Below, piece by piece: positions 6,732 through 17,800 of a stretch of 20,852 nt of DNA. The notes below the pieces were generated by a model that ran no database searches, had not been told where the DNA came from, and saw nothing but the letters and a program-made list of their open reading frames with translations. Location of the stretch: NCBI GenBank assembly GCA_964605775.1, contig CAZSDU010000036.1:1-20852 (forward strand), given 5' to 3'. This stretch comes from CAZSDU01 sp964605775. Lineage in GTDB: Bacteria; Bacteroidota; Bacteroidia; Bacteroidales; FEN-979. A program made the translations under genes and the position numbers. Positions within the stretch are counted from its first letter, which is position 1, and each line of letters begins with the position of its first letter.

Positions 6732-7381
6732 TGGCTTATTTTATCCATTATAAGGATCCTAACTCCGCGGAAATGCTCAGGGTGCTAAACAGCATTCCAA
6801 AATGCCCGGGTAGCTGTTTCTTCATGGATATTAACCGCTCCACGGATATGAAATATCAGGGCGGACTGGCTGACTGGGGCAGAAAGCTCAACAATACATT
6901 CAACAATCTCCTTTTTGCAAATCATTTTCAAAATAACATTGTGAAAGGAATTGGAGATGAGATGATGTTGTTTATCACCGACGAAGAGTTGCAAAACAAG
7001 GCCTCCAATAATAATTATTTTGCTTTATTGGAAGATATCTATGCATCACTTTTTCTTATTCGTCACCACCCTGATCCTGATCTTTTTCTGAATTGCAAAG
7101 TGGCGATACATTATTGCACAGAAGTCCATAATATCACTTTTTTTGAGGGAACCAACGATTATTATGGCAGCGATATTGATTTAACCGCCCGCTTGATGAC
7201 AAAAAGCATTGAAAACCGTATTGTGCTGAGCGAGAAATTTTATATCAAAGTAAAAAATGATTTGATCAACCTTGGATTACCGCTGGGAACAGGTTGTATG
7301 GAACACGTTTCTGACCGTTTTATTGAAAATTTCAAAGGAGTACCCGTCAGCACGGAGTTCAGGGTAATAGATATTCAATGA
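6731..7381 (+). CDS. Stand-alone class III nucleotide-cyclase-like protein
   Basis: This 216-residue protein has no signal peptide or membrane segment and resembles the class III adenylate/guanylate cyclase catalytic domain. FFMDINRST at 30-38 gives the first metal Asp33. KGIGDEMM at 72-79 gives purine-contacting Lys72 and the second metal Asp76. NDYYGSDIDLTARLM at 142-156 aligns with the D-x-x-G-N-x-x-N-x-x-x-R segment: Asp143 fits the adenine-selecting Asp and Arg154 the transition-state Arg, while the usual Asn is Asp150. The tail FKGVPVSTEFRVIDI also fits the fold. Most catalytic residues are present, so cyclase activity (ATP more likely than GTP from Lys72/Asp143) is plausible but not certain. 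The gene overlaps the STAS stop by one base and is the last of the operon, so it may be an output or target of the partner switch. Confidence 0.75.
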   Translation: MAYFIHYKDPNSAEMLRVLNSIPKCPGSCFFMDINRSTDMKYQGGLADWGRKLNNTFNNLLFANHFQNNIVKGIGDEMMLFITDEELQNKASNNNYFALLEDIYASLFLIRHHPDPDLFLNCKVAIHYCTEVHNITFFEGTNDYYGSDIDLTARLMTKSIENRIVLSEKFYIKVKNDLINLGLPLGTGCMEHVSDRFIENFKGVPVSTEFRVIDIQ

Positions 7382-7468
7382 AAAACTTTGATGTTTACCA
7401 ATTCATGATTTAATTCCTGGATGACTGTAGCTTTTTCATTTTCGATGGTCTGAAATTGCAAATATTCT

Positions 7469-7498
7469 TTGCTAAACGATAAAAAAATATTACTTTTG
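7469..7498 (+). promoter_or_regulatory. Promoter of tRNA-Leu(GAG)
   Basis: TTG (7469-7471), exactly 19 bases, then TACTTTTG (7491-7498) is a perfect Bacteroidota promoter. Transcription should begin near 7505, giving a leader of about 60 bases before the tRNA. The stretch 7382-7468 between the cyclase-like gene and this promoter shows no gene or clear terminator. Confidence 0.85.
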
Positions 7499-7536
7499 CC
7501 GACCAATTAATCCCTCATACCTAACCCATACCAAGC

Positions 7537-7550
7537 CTGCCTTAAGGCAG
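7537..7550. repeat. 14-base perfect palindrome in the tRNA leader
   Basis: CTGCCTTAAGGCAG is a perfect inverted repeat about 15 bases before the tRNA 5' end. In RNA its central bases would form the turn of a small hairpin. It could be a processing signal, a remnant terminator or chance. Confidence 0.5.
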
Positions 7551-7565
7551 AACCACACTTCAATC

Positions 7566-7648
7566 GCCCAGGTGGTGAAACTGGTAGACACGCTACTTTG
7601 AGGGGGTAGTGGCCCCAGGCTGTGCAAGTTCGAGTCTTGTCCTGGGCA
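7566..7648 (+). tRNA. trnL: tRNA-Leu (anticodon GAG)
   Basis: It folds as a class II tRNA. The acceptor stem is GCCCAGG/CCTGGGC, the D-stem GTG/CAC with GGTAGA in the loop, the anticodon stem CTACT/GGTAG around loop TTGAGGG (anticodon GAG), the long variable arm has GCC/GGC, and the T-arm is GCAAG-TTCGAGT-CTTGT. The discriminator is A7648. CCA is not encoded and must be added afterwards. It should read CUC and CUU leucine codons. Confidence 0.96.
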
Positions 7649-7650
7649 CA

Positions 7651-7686
7651 AAAACCTGCAAATCAATTGATTTACAGGTTTTTTTT
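7651..7686. terminator. Bidirectional intrinsic terminator
   Basis: AAAACCTG and CAGGTTTT flank a near-perfect inverted repeat (7651-7682) with one C/A mismatch, followed by a run of T to 7686. On the plus strand it ends the tRNA-Leu transcript two bases after the tRNA. On the minus strand the stem is followed by TTTTTG, so it can also end the PorP/SprF transcript, whose stop codon is at 7689-7691. Confidence 0.8.
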
Positions 7687-7688
7687 AT

Positions 7689-8789
7689 TTAATAGAATAC
7701 CGGACAGTCGAGCGGGTCAAAATTACCACGCGATTTGCCGCCCGGGCTATAGCTCCGATTTCCGCCTCCAAACAGGGATAATTTATCAAATTCAATGACC
7801 AGGCTGACTTCATGGGCGCCTCCTGTTCCCATCATGGCGCCGGAAATCGGGATGTCGTAACTGTACATGAACTTAGCGCTGAAAGTTTCAGAGAACATGA
7901 AACGGTAACCGGCCAGAACCACCATGGCATTTGAGGGCGCTCCTGTCAGGGTACCTTTGTACCATCCTCCGAGATAGATATTGTATTTCAACAGAGTCAG
8001 ACCGGCTTGAATCGCATTCAGCTTGCTTTGACTGATGAAGAGGATGCCGGGATTGATTCTTAGGGGATCTCCGCCTCCATGAGAGGAAATGCTTGAAGAT
8101 GAAGATTCTCCTAAAGATATCACCATGTCTGCCTGGGCAATCCATTTTCGGGGTAATGGGGAAGAACCTGTGGTTAAAAAGGATTCATCAGGTTGAAAGA
8201 TGTGATCCACGGCAAAGCCTACTGTGCCGTTGAGACTGTTGTTTTCATTGGCAAATTGCAAAACTCCACCGGCGGCAAAGTCCGGATAAACTTTTTTATT
8301 GGCATCGGGAGCAATAAATTCGGACTGGTATATATTCCCATATCTTTCATCAAACTGATCCGTGAAAACAAAGTCATCCCAATTCACAGTTTTTTGCCTG
8401 ACACTGGCTTTGATCCCGACCTGGCTGACAAGAAAGCCGGAAATCGGGATACGTACCCCTATGTTCAGTCCGATCTCAAGGTTGTGAATAAATCCAACCC
8501 CTTCATTATCGGAATTGACCATCAGTCCAATTCCTCCCGAACCGGGGAGGTTTCTGTCGCCAAGGTCAGCAGAAAAATAATAAGATTTATAATCTGTGGG
8601 TAAAACCGGCCACTGGTCACGGAAATTGAACCTGAGTCTTAGCCCTGTCCCTATTCCTGTCATGGCGGGGTTGTAACAGCTTGGTATGCTGAAATACTGG
8701 GAGAATAATGGATCCTGACCGAATGTTGGAAGAAAAATTCCTAAGTTTACAAGGATCAGAAATAGCGTTAAAAAGAACTTGTTTTTCAT
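7689..8789 (-). CDS. PorP/SprF-family type IX secretion system protein
   Basis: This 366-residue outer-membrane protein belongs to the PorP/SprF family. The signal peptide is at 1-24 (cleavage before Gln25), and the mature start QDPLFSQYF at 25-33 is the family hallmark. YNPAMTG at 39-45 and FNFRDQWP at 54-61 are also typical, and the rest is beta-barrel-like. In Flavobacterium, SprF is needed to secrete or anchor the giant adhesin SprB, and related proteins serve other T9SS substrates that carry type B C-terminal domains. The gene starts 11 bases after the stop codon of the giant repeat protein on the same strand and has no promoter of its own in that gap, so the two are co-transcribed and this is most likely the dedicated partner of that substrate. 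It is not the core PorP of a full T9SS locus, since no other T9SS genes are here. Confidence 0.92.
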   Translation of the reverse strand: MKNKFFLTLFLILVNLGIFLPTFGQDPLFSQYFSIPSCYNPAMTGIGTGLRLRFNFRDQWPVLPTDYKSYYFSADLGDRNLPGSGGIGLMVNSDNEGVGFIHNLEIGLNIGVRIPISGFLVSQVGIKASVRQKTVNWDDFVFTDQFDERYGNIYQSEFIAPDANKKVYPDFAAGGVLQFANENNSLNGTVGFAVDHIFQPDESFLTTGSSPLPRKWIAQADMVISLGESSSSSISSHGGGDPLRINPGILFISQSKLNAIQAGLTLLKYNIYLGGWYKGTLTGAPSNAMVVLAGYRFMFSETFSAKFMYSYDIPISGAMMGTGGAHEVSLVIEFDKLSLFGGGNRSYSPGGKSRGNFDPLDCPVFY

Positions 8790-8800
8790 GGTCTTTTTAT

Positions 8801-11800
8801 TTATCTGATCAAAGTTAAATTCCCCATCGTTGAAGCGCTTCCTTTCCCTATGCTTGTTCCCTCCCAGGGTTTACCATCTTTAAAGGTTGCATTAATCTTC
8901 CACATATAATTTCCCTGAGGCATCAGTGCTCCATTATAGGTTCCGTCCCAGCCTTCCAGCGGACGGCCTTTATCATCGAGGGCAGTGGACTCCCACATCA
9001 AATGGCCGGACAAATCGAATACCTGGATATGATATTGTTTCAGGTTGATGCCGACAGGCTTAAATAACCTGACTTTATAAATGATATTTGTCGGCGAAAA
9101 GGCATTCGGGACAAAAAGGTTGTGGAACATAAATTCATAGTCATAAATCGTGGTATCCGAACAATTGTTGGCTGCCCAGCTTACCAGACTGATGATATAA
9201 CTGCCATCCTGTGCATAAGTGACTATTGGGTTTTCCTGGGTGGAGTGTGAACCATTACCGAAATCCCAGGAATAACTGATGGCATTTTCCGACAGGTTAT
9301 TCATGCGTACTTTCCCGAGCATACCGTCGAAATTTTCTTCAAGGGTAAAGGCGCTGACCGGGGATTCGAGGACAGTCAATGTTTTTCTAACCGTATCTGA
9401 ACAACCCGACAGGTCCTCAGACTTCAGGAAAACGGTGTATTGACCGCCAAGTGCATATGTATGGAAGGGATTTTGAATATGCGAAGTATCTTTCTGATAC
9501 AATGGATCTCCGAAGGCCCAGGACCAGGATCCGATCAGCGTATCTCCCGGCAGTGTTTTATCCGTAAAGAAAACATGATCGCGTGAACAGGCGGCAGAGT
9601 GTGAGAAATCTGCAACAGGCAAGCGGTTGACCCTGACTTTCTGTCTTAGCGTATCAGTACATCCTGAGCTGTTGGTCAGGATTAGCTTCACGTTATGGTC
9701 ACCAGCCGAAGTGTAGAAATAATCAGGATTGATCAGTAAACTGGTATCTCCGGCAATGGGTGGAACTTCTCCAAATTTCCAGAATGTTCTTGTGATTGAA
9801 ACGCCATTGCTGTCGGAAAGATTGATAAACCTCGTAGTATCGCCAAAACATACGGGAAGCGCTTCGAATATGGCAATTGGAGAGGCAAAAACCTGAACAC
9901 TCAGGCGGAAAGTATCCCTGATAATGATCCCATTGTTGGTTGACGATACAACCTGAGTAATGTCATAAGAGCCGGGACTTTCATACACATGTTGGATAAA
10001 GGGTGTGAAATGTGTATAGGTGGTATCCTTTCCATCGCCGAATATCCATTGCCAGTTGTTGATCAGGCTGACAGGCCCGGAGTTGTCAAGGAGAGACAAG
10101 CTAATACGGGAACACACCAGGGTATCGGTCTTGGAAAATCCGGCAGCAATACAGGAAACCAGAATTTCTTTGGAAATAGTATGCTGGCATCCATTGGCAT
10201 TAATGGCGGTAAGACTGACCATATAACTTCCGAAACCGCTATAGGGGTGAGTAATGCTGCTCATAAATGGGGGCACTTCAGTAAGCGAAGTACCATCCCC
10301 GAATTTCCAGATGAGGGTATCGACATTTGCCCCGCTTCCGACAGAACGATTATAGAAAATCGCCGTGGTGTCGCAATAAGGTACGGTGTCAAAAATAAAA
10401 TCAGCAATCGGCCCCGGGTAAACGATGACTTCTTTGTAGATGCTGTCGTAACAATTGTTGGTATTGTATGCCAGCATTTTTACGATATAGGTTCCCGGAT
10501 TGGAATAAGTATGAGCAGGCGAATACAAGGATGAAGTATTATAAGTACCGCTGTTGGGTTCTCCGAAATTCCAGCGTAAATCATGAAGCGTATCACCAGG
10601 CGCTAAATTTTGTGGATGAAATTGGGTTGGTGTGCCAACGCATACCGGAAGAGCCTGGAAAGTGAAATTAAACCCGTGATTGACATACACATCTTGAATG
10701 ATGGTATCTGTGCAACCATTGGCATCTGTCACGATGAGTTTTACAGGATAGGTGGTATCGGTGACGGAGAAAGTATGAGTAGGATTGGCATAGGTCGAAT
10801 ATACACCGTTTTCAAAATACCATAACCATGAAATGACCGGAACTCCTGATGGAATTGAATGATCAGTAAAGATAACACGCCCTGCTGGGCAATAGGTGCT
10901 GAAATAGCTGTAATCAGCCGTGGGATGGGCATAGGTGATTACAGGTGCAGAAAATTCATCCATACAGCCAAGGGTATTGGTAATGGTGAGGCTGACCAGA
11001 TAGGTTCCAGGCAGGGTGTAGATATGGGTTGGATTCTGGAGGTTTGAGGTGTCCCCATCTCCGAAATCCCAATGCCATAAGTAAATAGAACCTGCTGTAG
11101 TGATTGATAAATCCTGGAACTGGATTTCAGCTCCTGAACAACTTCCTGAAAAACCAAACATGGATAGGGGAGTAACATTGACTAATGCTTGTTGCATGGT
11201 ATCATGTTGGCAATTGAAGGAGTTGGTGACACTCAGGCTTACATTATAAATACCGGCCTGAGCATAGGTATGTGTGGGGTTTTGATCGGTGGATGTGATT
11301 CCGTCTCCAAAGTTCCATAACCAGGACACAAGATTACCGGAATTGGGAACCGACTGGTCGGTGAAATGAGTGGTACTTCCCTGACAAACAGTATCTGCAA
11401 GAAAAACAACTGTTGGACGCCCATTAACACTTACTGTTTTAATCATGGTATCGGAGCAGTTACTGACATTGGTAATAATCAGTTGGACGGTATATGTTCC
11501 TGCCGCCTGGTAAACATGGGTCGGATTGGTCAGGCTTGAAGTATTGTTTACACCGGATGTTGGATCTCCGAAATTCCAGTTCCAGGCAACGATCTGGGTT
11601 CCGCCATTGGGTTGGGAAAGGTCGTTGAACTGCACCGGGGAACCATTACAGCTTTGACCTGAAGATTCAAAATTGGCCAGAGGAGATGCGCCGACAGTGA
11701 CAAGATGTGCGGAGGATGCCCAACAACTGTCGCTGGTCTGTACTGAAAGCGTGACATTGTAATTTCCAGGGTTGGCATAGGCGTGAGTGGTATTTTGAGG

Positions 11801-14800
11801 ATCAGGGAAATGAATAATTTGCGTATTCCCGTCCCCGAAGTTCCATATCCATGTAACAAGGTAACCATGCTGTGCAAAACTGAGATCCGTGAAGCTAACC
11901 GGAGAGTCTGAGCAGTTGATGGTTGAATTGCTGAATCCGGCCACGGGAGGAAGTGATACCATGACCTGTTGACTTACGGAATGCCTGCAGCCCCCTGAAT
12001 TCGTCACAGTGAGGGTTACGGTATGATTACCGGATGTGGCATAAGTGTGTTCGGGATTCTGGATAAAAGAATGGGCGGATCCATCCCCGAAGTTCCAATC
12101 CCATCCGGTGATGATGCCATTGTTGGCAACCGAAAGGTCTGTAAAATGTGTCGGACTGCCTAGACAAACAGTATCGGATGAAAACGCTGACTGTGGTCTG
12201 GCTCCAACCGTAATGGTTTTGGTGGCGGTACTGTCGCATCCGTTGGCAGTCATTACAATCAACTGGACGATGTAATCTCCCGGCTGGAGGTATAGGTGGG
12301 AAGGATTTTGAAGCGTAGAGACATTATCAACCCCTGAATTCGGATCGCCAAAATTCCAACGCCATTCTACAATGCTGCCCCCGCCGTTTGGCTGTGAAAG
12401 ATCAGTGAAAGAAAGTATTTCGTTGGCACAGGGATTCCCATAATCGAAATTGGCCACCGGAGAGGGACTGATGGTGATGAGGCGGATTTGTACGGCATTG
12501 CATTGTTGGTTGTTGGTCACCGTGAGCTTAACCGCATAAGTGCCCGGATTTGCATATTGATGCTGAACGTTAGGATTTGCAGGGAAATTAATAATTACTT
12601 CTTCCCCATCACCAAATTCCCAGTGCCATTGAGTCAGGTAAGTTGTCGAGGGGGAATAGGAATGATCCGTAAACGTGATCATATCTCCCAGACATATAGG
12701 GGCTGAATTGGAGAACAAAGCAGTAGGTAAATGCCCGACAACCACCTGATGAGTCAGTGTTTTTTGACAATCATGGATATCCTTGGCGATGAGAACAACC
12801 TGGAAAGATCCTGCAACAGGGTACAAATGAGAAGGTTCTACGGGTGAATTATAGGTCACAACGGTTCCATCTCCGAAATCCCATATCCACTGTGCAACAT
12901 TGGCTATATCAGGTCCCTGAAGGTGGAACTGTGTCAGTGTCCCCAGGCAGGCCGCGTCGCTTGTGAAATCAACAACAGGACTCAGATAGATGAAAACCTG
13001 AACACTGTTTTGAAAAATGGTCTGACAGGATGTGGACGGTCGTGTTGCCAATACGGTATAAGTTCCCGGCGCTGTTTTCATTCCAAAATCAAGGGGGCCT
13101 CCGTTACCAGGTAAAGGTAATCCGGAAGGATGTCCTTCAAACAGCAATTGATAAATAACCCCGGTCTGGGAGCTTTCAAGTCCAATGGTCACCCCTGACC
13201 CCCCTTCACAATAACCTCCGTTATTGGTTACCGTCAGATTATATTCCGTGGGATTGGGAAGAACAGATACGGTAACAGCGGAAGTTCCGAAATTTCCATT
13301 GCAATTTACATCATTGACCTGTATCAGGGTATAGGTCGTGGTTATAATCGGGTAAACCGTTGCCGTATAAGGGGAAACCGGAATATTATTGGCTATGTAA
13401 TTCTGGGTTCCATCCGAGTATGTCAGTGACCATGGAGGTGTCCCGGTCAGGGAAAAGCTAAGGACAACCGGATCCCCATTACAGATTGCTGAAGGGCCTG
13501 AAATTGAAGCAGAGGGTGGTGTCATGAAATCAATTCTTACATCATCGGTGGACAACTGGGAGATACACTCCGCCTGACCGTTGACCGTCAGGCTAAGGAT
13601 GACAAAGCCAGCCGAAATATCTGCCGGGCCCGGAGTATATAAGGGATTTAAAATATTATCATGGTCAAAAGTCCCATTACCATTTGTCGTCCATAAAACT
13701 GATGAAAAATGCGAAGCAGAGCCATTTAGCGGAATAGCAAGGAAAGGGCAGGAGAGGATATCATTGCCTGCGTTTGCCAGTGGCATAGGCTCAAAGCTGA
13801 GCAGCATCTGATCAGAAACAGACTGCAATAGACAAGAATTCTGTCCGAATGCAGTCAGGGTGATCGTGGCGTTTTCATTACTTAAATCAACAGGACCGGG
13901 GGTGTAAGTCCCACTAAGGGAGGGGGGTGTGCTGAAAGTTCCGTCGCCGGAAGAAGTCCAGTCAAATGAGCTGTAATTCTGAGCCTGTCCATTCAGGTTG
14001 AATAGTTGATTTTCACATATACTTGCATTCATTCCTGCCTGGATCACCGGCAATTTGTCAATATACAGCATCATATCGTTAGTGACATGAACGGATGTGC
14101 ATCCGGCCAGACCATCAGCGGCAAGGGTTAAGATAACACTTCCGTTTTGGATGTCAAGCGCCCCCGGGGTATAAAACGGGGTGAGCGACCCGGCGTTGTC
14201 GAATGTGCCATCACCACTTGATGACCAGATTGCAGCAGTGGCGTGTGTAATGCTTCCCAACGCGTGGAAACTGAGGTTTTCACATACCGTGGCATCTGCT
14301 CCGGCATCGACCAAGGGGAGTGGATTGATGGTAAGGACCATGAAGTCATTGGTCACTTCTGTCTGACAGGGCGTGATTCCAGTTGCTGAAAGGGTAAGAT
14401 TCACGGTTCCGGTGAGGATGTCGTTTGTCCCCGGAGTATAAACGGGATTGAGGATATTGTCATGATCAAAAGAGCCATCGCCATTACTTGACCAGGATAC
14501 AGAGGATTGATATTGGGCGGTTCCGTTTAAAGGGTAGGTTCCTGAAGCGCAAATATTGGCATCCGGTCCGGCGTCACTTACAGGTCTTGATTGAAAAATT
14601 ACATTTGTAGAAGCGGAAGCCATCAGGTAAGCGCATGCCGGGCTACCGTTAACGGTGACCGTAAGGGTTACCGTTCCTGCCAGAAGATCTTCGGGGCCCG
14701 GTGTATATATGGGATTGAGTATCGTTTCATCAGAGAACACGCCATCGCCTGTTTTTGTCCAAAGCACTGTTGTATAGTTGAAAGCTTCTGCCAGTAAGGG

Positions 14801-17800
14801 TACAGGGTAAGTGGCACAAATCGTAAGGTTTGCGACAGTATTCACCATAGGTCCCGGCGAGATATTCACCTGTCCGTTCATGGTATTCAAACAGTTTGTG
14901 GAAATATTTGTAGCTTGAATGACGTAGTTCCCTTCTGTTTGCGGTCCAAAAGTCAGGGTTGTTCCCGTCCCCGGTATTGCAGCACCTGAAGGGGATCCAT
15001 CTTTCATTAACTGGTAGGTCATCCCGATTTCGGATCCTGATAAACCGATGATTGTCGGGGCACAGTTCGCTCCTGCAGGGGTAATGTCAAAAGCCATTGG
15101 GAGGGGCTGTAGGAAAACATTTCCATCCATGTCGGCATCACAGGTGGACAATAATATGACTGCTCTGATGGTGTAAATTCCACTGATATATTGAGGTCCG
15201 AAATGAAGAATGGATCCTGTCCCCGCCATGGTCTGAACGATAATTCCATCTCTTAATAAAGTATAGACAACACCGGTTTCGGAACCATTCAACGCGATTT
15301 CAGTACCGGCGCATTGTGGTCCCTGAGGTTGCAGGCTATAGATGATTGGCCTTGGGGATAAGGTAGTGGACCCGTTCATGGTTCGTGAACAGGTAGTGGA
15401 AGCGTAAACTGCTTCAATGGTATATTCTCCCGGAGAATCCTGTGGTCCGAAAGAAATAGCATCCCCGGTACCAGCTATTGGTCCGGCAACAATCACCCAG
15501 TTATCCCGAAACAGGGTATAATTTACCCCTACCTCTGAATCATCCAGTCCGATGGCTGAACCAGAGCAACTGATTCCGTTGGGTGTGATGTTGAACAGCG
15601 TGGGGGAGTCAAAAATTCTGAGCTGCCCTTCCATCTGGGATTCGCAAAGTGTGGAAGGAACAACGGCTGTAATGGTATAAGTCCCCGAAGTATAATAGGT
15701 GCCAAAAACCAGGGGTAATCCGTTTCCGGTTAAGGTATTTAATATTACACTTCCGTTATACATCAACCGATAGGTAATACCCATTTCTGAACCATTGAGG
15801 CGGACAACAGCTCCGGTACAGGTATCTTTGTTCGGGATAATCGTATAAACAATCGGAAGTACTTCTATGGTAGCACTGCCATTCATCCAGGAATAACAGT
15901 TGTTCAGGGTGTTAAAGGCAATAACCCTGTATGTGCCGGGCAGGGTTTGTGGACCGAAATCCAATCCGCTTCCTGTTCCTGTCAGCGGAGAGCCGACATT
16001 GATGACATCATTGCGTCTTAATTGATATAAAATTCCTGTTTCGGAGGAGGATAGTGTTACCGGAGTTCCCGGGCAAATGATCCCCGGGGGATTGACCGTA
16101 TAAATTTCAGGTGCGGGATGAATAACCGTCATGCCGTTCATCAATGCCTGACATCCTGTTGTGGTATTGATGCCGGTGATCGTATAAGTTCCGGGGGTAA
16201 AATGTTGTCCGAAACTTAGTAGTCCGGGAATCCCGGTCCCGGGAACCACCATGATCAGGGTGGATTCCCTTCGAAGTTCATAATCAATGCCAGACTGCGA
16301 ACCATTAAGGTATATCTCCACTCCGGGACAGGCATTCCCTAAGGGTACCATAGAATATATAACTGGTAATGGGAATTCTGTGAGCAGGGCATTGCCATTC
16401 ATCATTTGATCAACGCCTGTCAAAATATTCACTCCGTTTATGGTGTACAATCCTGGTATCTCAAACAGGCCAAATGAAAGCGCAGCCCCTGTTCCGTTTA
16501 AATTGTCAATCACTGTTCCGTCAAGCAAGAGATCATACCTGACCCCGATTTCAGAACCATCAAGTCCGATTTCAAGTCCCGGATCTCCTGAACATCGCTG
16601 ACCTCCGCCTGTCACATTAAAAACTGTGGGCAAAGGATTGATAACCACTGTGGCACTTCCCTGCATTTCAACCAGGCAAAGGGTTGCGGAATTTACCCCT
16701 TCCACCACATAAGTGCCGGCCAATGTCTGATTTCCGAAGCTTATCGGATGATCTGTGCCGGGTATGCCGGGAGGAGGTGTAATATAATCCGGTCCCAGCC
16801 TCAGACGGTAATTAATCCCGGTCTGAGAACCTGATAGACCAATTGGTACCCCGACACCTCCAGCAGGATAAGATCCCCCTCCTGTGACCGTATACAAAGT
16901 CGGTAAAGGCAGAATGATTACTTCAGCACTCCCATTCATGGAATTCTCACAATTCGTAACGGGATTGGTTGCTTGGACAGTATAAATGAAAGCGGCAGTA
17001 TGGAATCCGAAGGAGATTGCACTTCCGCTTCCCGGAACAGGCGGACCATAAGGTAGTCCTCCCCTGAAAAGCTGGTAGTTAATGCCGCTCTGAGAATTGC
17101 TTAATCCTATTTCAACGCCTGAACCACCAGCACAATAAGATCCGCCCCCATTAACATTATATACGATCGGCAAGGGATTGACTGTTACGGCTACTGTCGT
17201 TGAGGTCGTATTATAGCCATCACTAACTTCAATGATGTAATCTGTGTTATTGGTTGGGTTGACAACCGGATTGGGAATTGAAGATGTCCATCCTGGCGGG
17301 TTCGATGTCCAGAAGTAGGAATAATCACCAGAACCGCCGGAAGCAATGACATTTAACTGAACCATCGCGCCATTATTGCAGATGACATCCGGTGATGCCG
17401 TGGCAGAGATGCTTAACGGATCCCCATTGAGGAAAACCCATACATTATCAGAATTTGTACATCCTTTCTGATCATTAACGGTTAAGGTGAATTCTGTATT
17501 GGTATATAAATTGGTGGTCAGCGGACTGATCAAACCAGATTGTCCAGGGGCAATGCTGCTGACGGGTGTCCATATATAAATATAAGGCGGTGTACCGCTT
17601 GAAACAACACCGTTGAGCGATGTACTTGTGCCGTAAGCAATGCTTTTGTCCGGACCTGCATTGACAGTTGGGTTTGGATTGCTGCTTATGGTCACTGTTC
17701 CTGTCATATCATTCTGGCAACTGGTACTCCCATTCACTCCCCTGACAGAATAGGTGCCAACCGTAGTGAAATTTCCGAAAGAAAGGGATGAACCTCCCCC

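Noticed and set aside
8193..8603. 136-codon plus-strand frame
   Set aside because: It lies wholly antisense to the PorP/SprF gene, whose motifs and length are normal.
9989..10534. 181-codon open frame on the plus strand inside the giant gene
   Set aside because: It is antisense to well-supported PKD repeats, has no recognisable domain, and similar antisense frames occur throughout the gene because of its codon bias.
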